Shown here piece after piece: positions 22,952-35,184 of a DNA stretch of 64,000 bases. Each line of letters opens with the position of its first letter. The first letter of the stretch is position 1. A model generated the notes under the pieces. The model searched no databases. It was not told where the DNA came from and saw only the letters and a list, made by a program, of their open reading frames with translations. The position numbers were made by a program, and so were the translations under genes. Source of the DNA: Stictocephala bisonia (taxonomy: Eukaryota; Arthropoda; Insecta; Hemiptera; Membracidae); the NCBI GenBank assembly GCA_035578905.1, contig JAQJVL010000127.1, positions 434,001-498,000 on the forward strand, given 5' to 3'.

Positions 22952-24892
22952 TTTCACCACACACTGGATGACACTCCTACCACCAATCTCAAAGTAATTA
23001 CTTCTTTTGACACACCATAAACAGAAGACTTTCCCCACCACAAAGAAATTGTCTTCTCCTCTGACCTTCTCTGGCTTTGTCTGTATATTTCATCATTTAA
23101 TTATTGCTCTTTACTATAACGTAATAATAGTTAGTATTTATTTCTCAAACTTTTAGTATTAATTCTGAAGCCTCAGTTTGTTACGGTTACCCGGAAGAGG
23201 TCCTTTGCAATAAGGGCGAAACATCGGCACGTAATATTAAACAGTTTGGAACCCAAATTCTTAACTTGAACTCGTTCACATCATGAAATGTATTTCTAAT
23301 ATATCTAAGTCTAATTGAAATGACTGTTAATGGCTGAAAAACTTACTTAATTTAAATAGAAGAAAAATCCAAATGGGGTTATGCCAGTGTGTCAAGTTAT
23401 TTCTCTAATTTGTCACTAGATGATAAGGCTAGCACCTTTCAATATCTCCTTCTTACCAAAATTCTATAGAGTTAATGTAGAAATTGTTATACAGATGTAT
23501 AAGGATGTGCATTAATTATTGCAGTCTACTTATAACTACCACTGAGTAGTGTTCTGTGGCCTTAAGAAATCTCTGTTTCTTTTTTCACTCTGATTACATA
23601 TAGCTAAACGTAAGTACACAGAATCTACCTAATTTCTTATTGACATCACTGTCCCTTGTTAAATGACTGTTGCATAACTACCTATATCCTGCAACCCTGT
23701 ATACTCTTAAATATTATTATTTGTTGCATCTTTTGTTTGAACAGTCAAACCGAACCACTTGCGAACTGTGCGTAGTCTAACAGACCACAAAACCACATAC
23801 CTTGTATTGGTTAACCACAATATGTAGCACCACTACAAACAGACCATATTTCTGGGTCTTTGTCATCGCAATAGTGGCTAGTTCCCCACAAAATCAAACT
23901 TATTGGTGTCTATTAATACTTTAAATAAATAAAAACATATATTTTATAAAACGTAAATGAAATTTAAATCTACTTAAAGCCATTGCTAATGTTTTATTTA
24001 GCAACCTGACAAATGATAAATTACTATCAAATACTTAAGTGTATTATTTCCACCTGTAGTAGTAAGTTCCTTAGAATGTCGTAATTATAATATTTTTTGG
24101 TCAAAGTGAAATATGCAGATATAAATGTAGTAGAAATAATACAATTGAATCGTAAACCAAGCAAATTAACACGAAAAAAGAAAAGGAAAATGAACACGAA
24201 AAATTTTTATAGAAACAATTTAGTGTCAAATGTTCAGTAGTAAGTCTAAATGGCGTTATTTACTAAAATAAAATGTAATGATGTCAACCGTAAAACAAGA
24301 AAGAAAAAAACAGTAGAATTGTAGCTTATACAATGATGTAAATGAGCATGATAAAAACAATAAAAAAATTTCTTGTAAATGTTTAGCTGTTAAAAATCAT
24401 TTATAACAATAAAACAAAATTAGTTTGTTGTGTTTACACGGACTTTGTATATGTATTTACGTTCTTTATGACATTTATGATTCATTTTACTTTCATTGAA
24501 GCAATAATATCTTCATATTTAACGATCTATCTCTACGTCGTTTCTATCTCAACGCAAAAAAAAAACTTGCAGAACTTTTGTTTTAAAAAGAACTTGTCAT
24601 ATTTCTATCACTGAACATGGAGTATTACATTTAAATTTTCTTAAGTGTATTACAGAATCAATCAGGAATTTATATAAACCTATAAGAATTTATTAGGATT
24701 ATATAAATTCATTTACAGTAAACAAAAGAGTAGAAATCAAACAAACAAAATTAAGTTTTAAAATACTTATTAACTTCAGGCTATTATAAATAAAGGTTTG
24801 ACCATTAAAGATAGTGAATATTACTGTAAAGGTTAAAAAATACCACCATAGGTAATTTATCCATGAGTAATTGTAAAGCGCATAGCGAGGAA

Positions 24893-24923
<31 letters not shown>
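24893..24923. repeat. (TA)n microsatellite, left arm
   Basis: About 15 TA units. The mirrored tract is at 29778-29808, of nearly the same length. Confidence 0.9.
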
Positions 24924-24925
<2 letters not shown>

Positions 24926-26036
24926 AAAAACTGTTGATATCATATTTAGTTTACGGAAAACCAGAGGTCAAATCATTCGTACGTTATTAAACGATAATTC
25001 GCTCAGAAGGTGTTTGGATATTGACATTGTTAGAGCTGAACTTATACGTGACTCATTTGAAACAACGACACTCTAAATTTTCTCCAGTTGTACAATTTTA
25101 AAATGAACAATTGAATGTTTTATAAGCTTAAAATGTAACACTGAGAAAGTAGAAGATATCATTCATCGTTACGATAATTTTTGGCCAAGTGCAGTTTTCT
25201 TTGTTTCTTAAGATCATTTTGATGCAATAAACCGAAACAAATTCCAATGTAATGAATGTACACAGTATTCTACATTAGTGAACTATGTTTTGAAAATATT
25301 AATTATTATTGTTAATGTAGTCGAGTCTAAATTAGTGTTTACTATCCGCAATTAGGACCTATGAGATTTTGTTTTGGAAACTAATAGAAACCCTTGCCAG
25401 TTTATGGTGTTTTCCACTAACAAATTTGGTACCATAAAGTCAACAAGATCGCCCTTTTATCATTTTTTAAATGAATATTTTGGTCAGTAACTAATAAAAC
25501 TATGTTTTTGAGTAAATTAAACTAATAAAAAACAACATATGATATAAGTATTAATAAATCCAGAGATTAAAATTTTACCATAGCTAAAAGAATTTTTTAA
25601 ATATAATCTTAATAAATCAATATAAAGTTTTTTTGGAAGTTTATAACACATATAATGAAACAACGTTGGGTATGTATTTCATCTTATTTTTTATGAAACA
25701 TAAATAATAACAAACTAACAAACAGTATACGGATTATCTTCGTTATTCTTTTGCTGGAATTAAAATACTAAGAGTAGGTTTAATTCTTACCAACCAACTA
25801 ATTTATTGTGAGTACTTCAGGAAATCTAAGGATATTACAGAATAATACAGACTATCTTGTGTCTATATTCAAGACTAGGCTGAGTCTATATTTAAAATAC
25901 AAGTTCCCAGATGAAGTGATTTTTTAAATTAACAATTACCAACACTATATTACTATCATGACAGTAATGCAGCAGAGAAAACAGAGAAAATTATAATAAA
26001 ATTATATTACTTCAACCGATATATCAATATATCATA

Positions 26037-27648
26037 CACGTACGGTGTTATTGACCCACGCACCCAACCATACACGTACGGTGGTATTGACTCACGCACC
26101 CACTCATACACGTACGGTGGGTTTGACCCACGAACCCACTCATACACGTACGGTGGTATTGACTCACGCATCCACTCATACACGTACGGTGTGATTGACT
26201 CACGAACCCACTCATACGCGTACGGTGGTATTGACCCACGCACCCACTCATACGCGTACGGTGGTATTGACTCACACACCCAACCATTCACGTAGGGTGG
26301 TATTGACCCATGCACCCACTCATATATGTACAGTGGTATTGACTCACGCACCCACTCATACACGTAAGGTGGGATTAACCAACGAAACCACTCATACACG
26401 TACGGTGGTATTGACTCACGCAACCACTCATACACGTACAGTTTTATTGACCCACGCACCCACTCATACACGTACGGTGGTATTGACCCACGCACCCACT
26501 CATACGCGTACGGTGGTATTGACCCACGCACCCACTCATACGCGTACGGTGGTATTGACCCACGCACCCACTCATACACGTACGGTGGTATTGACCCACG
26601 CACCCACTCATACGCGTACGGTGGTATTGACTCACACACCCAACCATTCACGTAGGGTGGTATTAACCAATGCACCCACTCATATATGTACGGTGGTATT
26701 GACTCATGCACCCACTCATACACGTACAGTTTTATTGACCCACGCACCCACTCATACACGTACGGTGGTATTGACTCACGCAACCACTCATACACGTACA
26801 GTTTTATTGACCCACGCACCCACTCATACACGTACGGTGGTATTGACCCACGCACCCACTCATACGCGTACGGTGGTATTGACTCACACACCCAACCATT
26901 CACGTAGGGTGGTATTGACCCATGCACCCACTCATATATGTACAGTGGTATTGACTCACGCACCCACTCATACACGTAAGGTGGGATTAACCAACGAAAC
27001 CACTCATACACGTACGGTGGTATTGACTCACGCAACCACTTATACACGTACAGTTTTATTGACCCACGCACCCACTCATACACGTACGGTGGTATTGACC
27101 CACGCACCCACTCATACGCGTACGGTGGTATTGACCCACGCACCCACTCATACGCGTACGGTGGTATTGACCCACGCACCCACTCATACACGTACGGTGG
27201 TATTGACCCACGCACCCACTCATACGCGTACGGTGGTATTGACTCACACACCCAACCATTCACGTAGGGTGGTATTAACCAATGCACCCACTCATATATG
27301 TACGGTGGTATTGACTCATGCACCCACTCATACACGTACAGTTTTATTGACCCACGCACCCACTCATACACGTACGGTGGTATTGACTCACGCAACCACT
27401 CATACACGTACAGTTTTATTGACCCACGCACCCACTCATACACGTACGGTGGTATTGACCCACGCACCTACTCATACGCGTACGGTGGTATTGACTCACA
27501 CACCCAACCATTCACGTAGGGTGGTATTAACCCATGCACCCACTCATATATGTACGGTGGTATTGACTCACAAACCCAACCATCCACGTACGGATGTATT
27601 GACTCACGCACCAACTCATACACGTATAGTGGTGTTGACCCACGAACC
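26037..27648 (+). repeat. 36-bp minisatellite, left-arm core block (about 45 units)
   Basis: Units of 36 bp contain CACGTACGGTGG and TATTGACCCACGCACC. Variants (for example CCAACCATTCACGTAGGG or TACAGTTTTATTGACCC) recur in a fixed order, giving a 612-bp higher-order repeat (17 units): the segment beginning near 26444 recurs identically or nearly so 612 bp later at 27056. Frames are open on both strands for hundreds of codons because no stop occurs in the usual unit; I do not regard these as genes. Confidence 0.95.
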
Positions 27649-27689
27649 ACCGTACGTGTTGGGTCAATACCACCGTACGTGTATGAGTG
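27649..27689. other. Spacer at the palindrome centre (41 bp)
   Basis: These 41 bases separate GAACC at 27644-27648 from GGTTCG at 27690-27695. The spacer is itself made of minisatellite sequence already in the right-arm orientation (CCACCGTACGTGTATGAGTG). Confidence 0.75.
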
Positions 27690-28682
27690 GGTTCGTGGGT
27701 CAACACCACTATACGTGTTGCGTGTGTCAACTCACACTATTGTGAGTTGGTGCGTGAGTCAATACCTCCGTACGTGGATGGTTGTGTTTGTGAGTCAATA
27801 CCACCGTACATATATGAGTGGGTGCATGGGTTAATACCACCCTACGTGAATGGTTGGGTGTGTGAGTCAATACCACCGTACGCGTATGAGTGGGTGCGTG
27901 GGTCAATACCACCGTACGTGTATGAGAGGGTGCGTGGGTCAATAAATCTGTACGTGTATGAGTGGGTCTGTGGGTCAATAAAACTGTACGTGTATGAGTG
28001 GTTGCGTGAGTCAATACCACCGTACGTGTATGAGTGGGTGCGTGGGTCAATAAAACTGTACGTGTATGAGTGGGTGCATGAGTCAATACCACCGTACATA
28101 TATGAGTGGGTGCATGGGTTAATACCACCCTACGTGAATGGTTGGGTGTGTGAGTCAATACTACCGTACGCGTATGAGTGGGTGCGTGGGTCAATACCAC
28201 CGTACGTGTATGAGTGGGTGCGTGGGTCAATACCACCGTACGCGTATGAGTGGGTGCGTGGGTCAATACCACCGTACGCGTATGAGTGGGTGCGTGGGTC
28301 AATACCACCGTACGTGTATGAGTGGGTGCGTGGGTCAATAAAACTGTACGTGTATGAGTGGTTGCGTGAGTCAATACCACCGTACGTGTATGAGTGGTTT
28401 CGTTGGTTAATCCCACCTTACGTGTATGAGTGGGTGCGTGAGTCAATACCACTGTACATATATGAGTGGGTGCATGGGTCAATACCACCCTACGTGAATG
28501 GTTGGGTGTGTGAGTCAATAACACCGTACGCGTATGAGTGGGTGCGTGGGTCAATACCACCGTACGCGTATGAGTGGGTTCGTGAGTCAATCACACCGTA
28601 CGTGTATGAGTGGATGCGTGAGTCAATACCACCGTACGTGTATGGTTGGGTGCGTGGGTCAATAACACCGTACGTGTATGAT
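27690..28682 (-). repeat. 36-bp minisatellite, right-arm core block (about 27 units, inverted)
   Basis: The order of variant units mirrors the left block but contains the 612-bp segment once, which explains why the block is about 620 bp shorter. Near the centre it carries an extra short hairpin, CAACTCACACTATTGTGAGTTG (about 27728-27749, 11 bases each side written as one palindrome), absent from the left arm. Confidence 0.95.
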
Positions 28683-31600
28683 ATATTGGTTGAAGTAATA
28701 TAATTTTATTATAATTTTCTCTGTTTTCTCTGCTGCATTACTGTCATGATAGTAATATAGTGTTGGTAATTATTAATTTAAAAAATCACTTCATCTGGGA
28801 ACTTGTATTTTAAATATAGACTCAGCCTAGTCTTGAATATAGACACAAGATAGTCTGTATTATTCTGTAATATCCTTAGATTTCCTGAAGTACTCACATT
28901 AAATTAGCTGGTTGGTAAAAATTAAACCTACTCTTAGTATTTTAATTCCAGCAAAAGAATAACGAAGATAATCCGTATACTGTTTGTTAGTTTGTTATTA
29001 TTTATGTTTCATAAAAAATAAGATGAAATACATACCCAACGTTGTTTCATTATATGTGTTATAAACTTCCAAAAAAACTTTATATTGATTTATTAAGATT
29101 ATATTTAAAAAATTCTTTTAGCTATGGTAAAATTTTAATCTCTGGATTTATTAATACTTATATCATATGTTGTTTTTTATTAGTTTAATTTACTCAAAAA
29201 CATAGTTTTATTAGTTACTGACCAAAATATTCATTTAAAAAATGATAAAAGGGCGATCTTGTTACTTTATGGTACCAAATTTGTTAGTGGAAAACACCAT
29301 AAACTGGCAAGGGTTTCTATTAGTTTCCAAAACAAAATCTCATAGGTCCTAATTGCGGATAGTAAACACTAATTTAGACTCGACTACATTAACAATAATA
29401 ATTAATATTTTCAAAACATAGTTCACTAATGTAGAATACTGTGTACATTCATTACATTGGAATTTGTTTCGGTTTATTGCATCAAAATGATCTTAAGAAA
29501 CAAAGAAAACTGCACTTGGCCAAAAATTATCGTAACGATGAATGATATCTTCTACTTTCTCAGTGTTACATTTTAAGCTTATAAAACATTCAATTGTTCA
29601 TTTTAAAATTGTACAACTGGAGAAAATTTAGAGTGTCGTTGTTTCAAATGAGTCACGTATAAGTTCAGCTCTAACAATGTCAATATCCAAACACCTTCTG
29701 AGCGAATTATCGTTTAATACGTACGAATGATTTGACCTCTGGTTTTCCGTAAACTAAATATGATATCAACAGTTTTTCTTATATATATATATATATATAT
29801 ATATATACTTCCTCGCTATGCGCTTTACAATTACTCATGGATAAATTACCTATGGTGGTATTTTTTAACCTTTACAGTAATATTCACTATCTTTAATGGT
29901 CAAACCTTTATTTATAATAGCCTGAAGTTAATAAGTATTTTAAAACTTAATTTTGTTTGTTTGATTTCTACTCTTTTGTTTACTGTAAATGAATTTATAT
30001 AATCCTAATAAATTCTTATAGGTTTATATAAATTCCTGATTGATTCTGTAATACACTTAAGAAAATTTAAATGTAATACTCCATGTTCAGTGATAGAAAT
30101 ATGACAAGTTCTTTTTAAAACAAAAGTTCTGCAAGTTTTTTTTTTGCGTTGAGATAGAAACGACGTAGAGATAGATCGTTAAATATGAAGATATTATTGC
30201 TTCAATGAAAGTAAAATGAATCATAAATGTCATAAAGAACGTAAATACATATACAAAGTCCGTGTAAACACAACAAACTAATTTTGTTTTATTGTTATAA
30301 ATGATTTTTAACAGCTAAATATTTACAAGAAATTTTTTTATTGTTTTTATCATGCTCATTTACATCATTGTATAAGCTACAATTCTACTGTTTTTTTCTT
30401 TCTTTTTTTACGGTTGACATCATTACATTTTGTTTTAGTAAATAACGCCATTTAGACTTACTACTGAACATTTGACACTAAATTGTTTCTATAAAAATTT
30501 TTCGTGTTCATTTTCCTTTTCTTTTTTCGTGTTAATTTGCTTGGTTTACGATTCAATTGTATTATTTCTACTACATTTATATCTGCATATTTCACTTTGA
30601 CCAAAAAATATTATAATTACGACATTCTAAGGAACTTACTACTACAGGTGGAAATAATACACTTAAGTATTTGATAGTAATTTATCATTTATCAGGTTGC
30701 TAAATAAAACATTAGCAATGGCTTTAAGTAGATTTAAATTTCATTTACGTTTTATAAAATATATGTTTTTATTTATTTAAAGTATTAATAGACACCAATA
30801 AGTTTGATTTTGTGGGGAACTAGCCACTATTGCGATGACAAAGACCCAGAAATATGGTCTGTTTGTAGTGGTGCTACATATTGTGGTTAACCAATACAAG
30901 GTATGTGGTTTTGTGGTCTGTTAGACTACGCACAGTTCGCAAGTGGTTCGGTTTGACTGTTCAAACAAAAGATGCAACAAATAATAATATTTAAGAGTAT
31001 ACAGGGTTGCAGGATACAGGTAGTTATGCAACAGTCATTTAACAAGGGACAGTGATGTCAATAAGAAATTAGGTAGATTCTGTGTACTTACGTTTAGCTA
31101 TATGTAATCAGAGTGAAAAAAGAAACAGAGATTTCTTAAGGCCACAGAACACTACTCAGTGGTAGTTATAAGTAGACTGCAATAATTAATGCACATCCTT
31201 ATACATCTGTATAACAATTTCTACATTAACTCTATAGAATTTTGGTAAGAAGGAGATATTGAAAGGTGCTAGCCTTATCATCTAGTGACAAATTAGAGAA
31301 ATAACTTGACACACTGGCATAACCCCATTTGGATTTTTCTTCTATTTAAATTAAGTAAGTTTTTCAGCCATTAACAGTCATTTCAATTAGACTTAGATAT
31401 ATTAGAAATACATTTCATGATGTGAACGAGTTCAAGTTAAGAATTTGGGTTCCAAACTGTTTAATATTACGTGCCGATGTTTCGCCCTTATTGCAAAGGA
31501 CCTCTTCCGGGTAACCGTAACAAACTGAGGCTTCAGAATTAATACTAAAAGTTTGAGAAATAAATACTAACTATTATTACGTTATAGTAAAGAGCAATAA

Positions 31601-34320
31601 TTAAATGATGAAATATACAGACAAAGCCAGAGAAGGTCAGAGGAGAAGACAATTTCTTTGTGGTGGGGAAAGTCTTCTGTTTATGGTGTGTCAAAAGAAG
31701 TAATTACTTTGAGATTGGTGGTAGGAGTGTCATCCAGTGTGTGGTGAAATTTCACCCTATTATTATGGTATCCACCGTAATAATAGGGTGAAACAAGAAC
31801 CACGCTGTTACGAACCCTTCGGATATATGCACCATATACAGTATGAACCCATTAGGTTACTTTTAAAACGAAAATGGTTTCTGTAAATGTAAACACGTTC
31901 GTATATTTTACTGTTAATGTATTTTTATATCAAAATAAATATAACACATACTAAAAACTCACCATAAATTTCATAGAGTTCCTAATTTTATTCTTCATAA
32001 TGAATATCACTACAAATCTATAAATTTATTTTTTATCTAAAAAACACACTCTCTACAACTCATTCTCTAATTTAATACTCATTAATGTGTTCCTCAAGAC
32101 GATGCAGTGATAAAACTTTAATGACAAGTTAAACTGGATCATAAAGTTATCTGGCTATTGTAGTCAAATAACTATTTCTATAACACTCAAGTAATAATTT
32201 TAATAACCATTTATTTCATATTAAATATGAAATATGGTATATAAGCTATTTATTTTGAAGAAGCGTCGTTTTAAATTATTTAATTTTACCTCATTTTAGT
32301 ATTTAAATTTCTGACCTTGGGTTACACAGTATATAGACAACAATTTTTCTTTCCATAAATTATACTTTGGTTAAATCAGGTTGGTAAAAAAACAAAAAAA
32401 AATAAAACAAATAGTAATTAAGTACTAAATTATTCCCCTTCATGCAAAGTAAATATTGTTGCTATTTTAAACAACAGATAACATTGGTGTGAATCGGCAA
32501 ACCACCACATCCTCTTCACAAAGTTTCTGGCGGATGTGGTTTACTAACTGCCTGCGTTGTTTCCGGAAGCCTTTAAACTGTTTTTGTTATCTTAATATGC
32601 CACAATACATGTTAACATGTATGGTATTTCATCAGAATATTACTCTTAATTTAATATTTATTCCTACAATATATATCAAAGCCAATATTTTAAAATTCTA
32701 TCAAACGTTCCTGTCATATTACTGTAACTAAACAAGTTTTATCACTTATTTTAACAGTATTTACTAACCATTAAATCCATAAAGTAATTATGCCATTAGG
32801 CGAAACGTAATAATATAATAAAGTGAGTAATGCATAGTTGTGTGTGGTTTTTCAAAGATATAGTAAATTACTTTGTATTATCACGTTTTTATTTCAATTC
32901 CAAACATATGAAGTATATTTCTCTCATAAATTGGTTCATTATAATATTGTTTAATATTTTTACGTGAACATAATCTCGTTTACGTTTAGCTTATAATAAA
33001 TATAAAATAAAATAGTTCTTTTTAAAAAACAGTATATCAAGTTTTGTTTCGTAAAGTAAGCAAACACCCTTGTTGTGGAAATAATTGTATACTTATATAT
33101 AAATATACAAGTTAAAATTTACATGTTAAACTAAACAGACAAATGAAAGCATGTTTTCAAAGATACAATGATAGATATTTTAAGCTGCAATATATTGTAG
33201 TATGATTTGAAAGTTTCTTTATTTCTATGTAAGTTTCTGCATATGTAGAACTGTAACGTTCTACGCTAACCTGTTAACACTTGAATGACAATCCAATGTG
33301 ACTTGAAATAAAAAAAAGAGTAATAAAAATATTTATATAGTATTTAGGTATTGAAGGAAGGTTTGACAGCTTCATGTTTCTTATGTAACTCTATGCAGGA
33401 ATAATGCAACGCTATACCCCAATCTGTATATGGATTATACTGACTTTACAGCTTGACGAGTGTATACAATTGATGGATTATCTAGTATTCAGGCACTGCA
33501 CCATGATTTGACAGCTTCGTTTACATGTAAGTAACTCTCTAAATACATACTACACTATTCTTCCCTATTTTAATAGAACACTCCAACCTGACTTGTTTGG
33601 CCGGAAATTGAGTTCATTATTTCTTTGAATAAGACGCTGTATCAATATATTGCACTAAGGCTTGATTTCATTTGTGTACCTGCTTTCTGAATTGCTTTAA
33701 TTCAGCTTACAGAAAAAGGCAATACTAATTACATACTAATAATATTTTATATTTAATGGTTGATACTAGATATGTTTAGAAATATATTACTTTATTATTT
33801 TTAACCGGCAATTGTTTTATCAATCAATTTTATCAATCAATCACTTTTATTAATCAATAAAAGTGTTGTGGTTCTTGATACATAGTTCTATAGTAAATTT
33901 TAAATATATTAAAAATATTATTGTATAGGATAGTAGTTGGTATACGAAGTGGTTTGTTGGCTACTGGTTTTATAATGATACTGAATTATGAAGATTTTTT
34001 AAAATAAAACTTGTTTATTACTCGTTAAATCAACGAGTTCACACATACCCGTAGACCCATATCAAAAGATAAGTAAAGTATAAAACAAATCATATAAACT
34101 TTTTAAAATTAGGAAATTTGAAAATACTGTAACCAATAGGGTTTATATGTATATTGCAAAAATTTAGTACAAAGTTTATTATAAATAATGTTGCATTGTT
34201 TGTAACATTGAATAACTCAACTTATGCAGATAAAAATCTTTACAAAGGGGCTAAATTATAATTTTTGTTGTGATCTCAAATCAACAAGCCCACCCATCCG
34301 TACATGCACAGTTGTATTGA
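27690..34320 (-). repeat. Right arm of the ~13.9-kb palindrome
   Basis: Inverted copy of 20388-27648. Outside the minisatellite it mirrors the 5.6-kb left segment with few substitutions by eye. Examples of differences: CTTGTTACTTTATGG here against the complement of CATAAAGTCAACAAG on the left, and an insertion at about 33018-33066. The arm contains mirrored copies of the 16-bp hairpin (31750-31793), the dispersed hairpin repeat (32482-32592) and the TTGACAGCTTCATG repeat (33360-33540). No gene recognised; the homology stops at about 34320 just after ACAGTTGTATTGAC. Confidence 0.92.
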
Positions 34321-34330
34321 CAGCTGTGAG

Positions 34331-34772
34331 TCAATACCACCGTACGTGTATGAGTGGGTGCGTGGGTCAATACCACCGTACGTGTATGAGAGGGTTCGTG
34401 GGTCAATACCAATGTACGTGTATGAGTGGGTGCGTGAGTCAATACCACCCTACGTGTATGGTTGGGTGTGTGAGTCCCAACCATATACACGTACGGTGGT
34501 ATTGACCCACGAACCTACTCATACACGTACGGTGGTATTGACTCACACACCCAACCATACACGTACGGTGGTATTGACCCACGAACCCACTCACACACGT
34601 ACGGTGGTATTGACTCACAAACCCAACCATTCACGTACGGTGGTATTGACCCACGCACCCACTCATCCACGTACAGTGGTATTGACTCACAAACCCAACC
34701 ATACACGTACGGTGGTATTGACCTACGCACCTACTCATACACGTACGGTGGTATTGACTCACACACCCAACC
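34331..34772. repeat. 36-bp minisatellite block with head-to-head orientation switch
   Basis: Units run in the inverted orientation from 34331 to about 34474 and then in the forward orientation from about 34478 to 34772. The switch is abrupt, at GTGTGAGTCCCAACCATATA (34469-34488). About four inverted and eight forward units are present, making a small local palindrome immediately outside the big one. Confidence 0.9.
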
Positions 34773-34804
34773 TGTGTGAATTCAATAAATTCAAGAAAAT
34801 CAGA

Positions 34805-35055
34805 AAATTCAAATAGCCTATGAACTATCAGCAAAGGAACTATCAGCTAAGCCTGCGAACTATCATCCAATGAACGACCAGAGTAGCCTTAGACCACTCA
34901 TTCAACAAACTACTAGCCTACTCACTTCTAGCCTATGAAATATCAGCAAACGAACTATTAGCCAAGCATTTATCAGCTAAAAATAACTATCATCCAACTC
35001 ACTAGCAGCCTATGAACTATTAGCCAACGAACTATCAGCTAACTAACTATCAGTA
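34805..35055 (+). repeat. Degenerate short tandem repeat (GAACTATCAGCYAA type)
   Basis: The words CCTATGAACTATCAGC, GAACTATCAGCTAA and CGAACTATTAGCCAA recur about a dozen times with variable spacing. It is unrelated to the 36-bp unit and lies between two blocks of it. Confidence 0.65.
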
Positions 35056-35066
35056 GCGTGTATGTG

Positions 35067-35184
35067 TACTGTGTGTGTGTGTGTGTGAAAAAGTCAAACA
35101 TTTTCATAAAGTCAAAAATTTTGAAAAAGTAAAAAAGTTTTAGAAAAGTCGAACATTTCAAAAAATTTCTAAAATTCCATAAAA
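35067..35184 (+). repeat. (GT)n tract and AAAGTCAAAMATTTT repeats
   Basis: A (GT)n run (about 35067-35087) is followed by four or five variants of AAAGTCAAACATTTT up to the next minisatellite block. Confidence 0.6.

Larger units (their letters stand above)
20388..27648 (+). repeat. Left arm of a ~13.9-kb palindrome
   Basis: Read outward to inward, this arm is the reverse complement of 27690-34320. Anchors: TTGATTTGAGATCACAAC (20420-20437) with its complement at 34267-34284; the (TA)n tract at 24893-24923 with 29778-29808; TTCAACCGATATATC-like sequence near 26011 with its complement near 28690. Differences seen include scattered substitutions, a (TAA)n-rich block at about 20470-20560 replaced by other sequence on the right, about 48 bp missing relative to 33018-33066, and one extra 612-bp minisatellite segment. 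The 5.6 kb between minisatellites (20421-26036) has no recognisable gene. Confidence 0.92.

Noticed and set aside
26007..28703. Repeat-protein genes (YVYEWVRGSI-type repeats) in the palindrome core
   Set aside because: Same reason as above; the equal openness of complementary frames and lack of start context or flanking exons argue against translation.
32489..32731. 80-codon open frame over the dispersed hairpin repeat
   Set aside because: The diverged copies at 19.6 and 40.3 kb do not keep the frame, and the mirrored arm has the same DNA.
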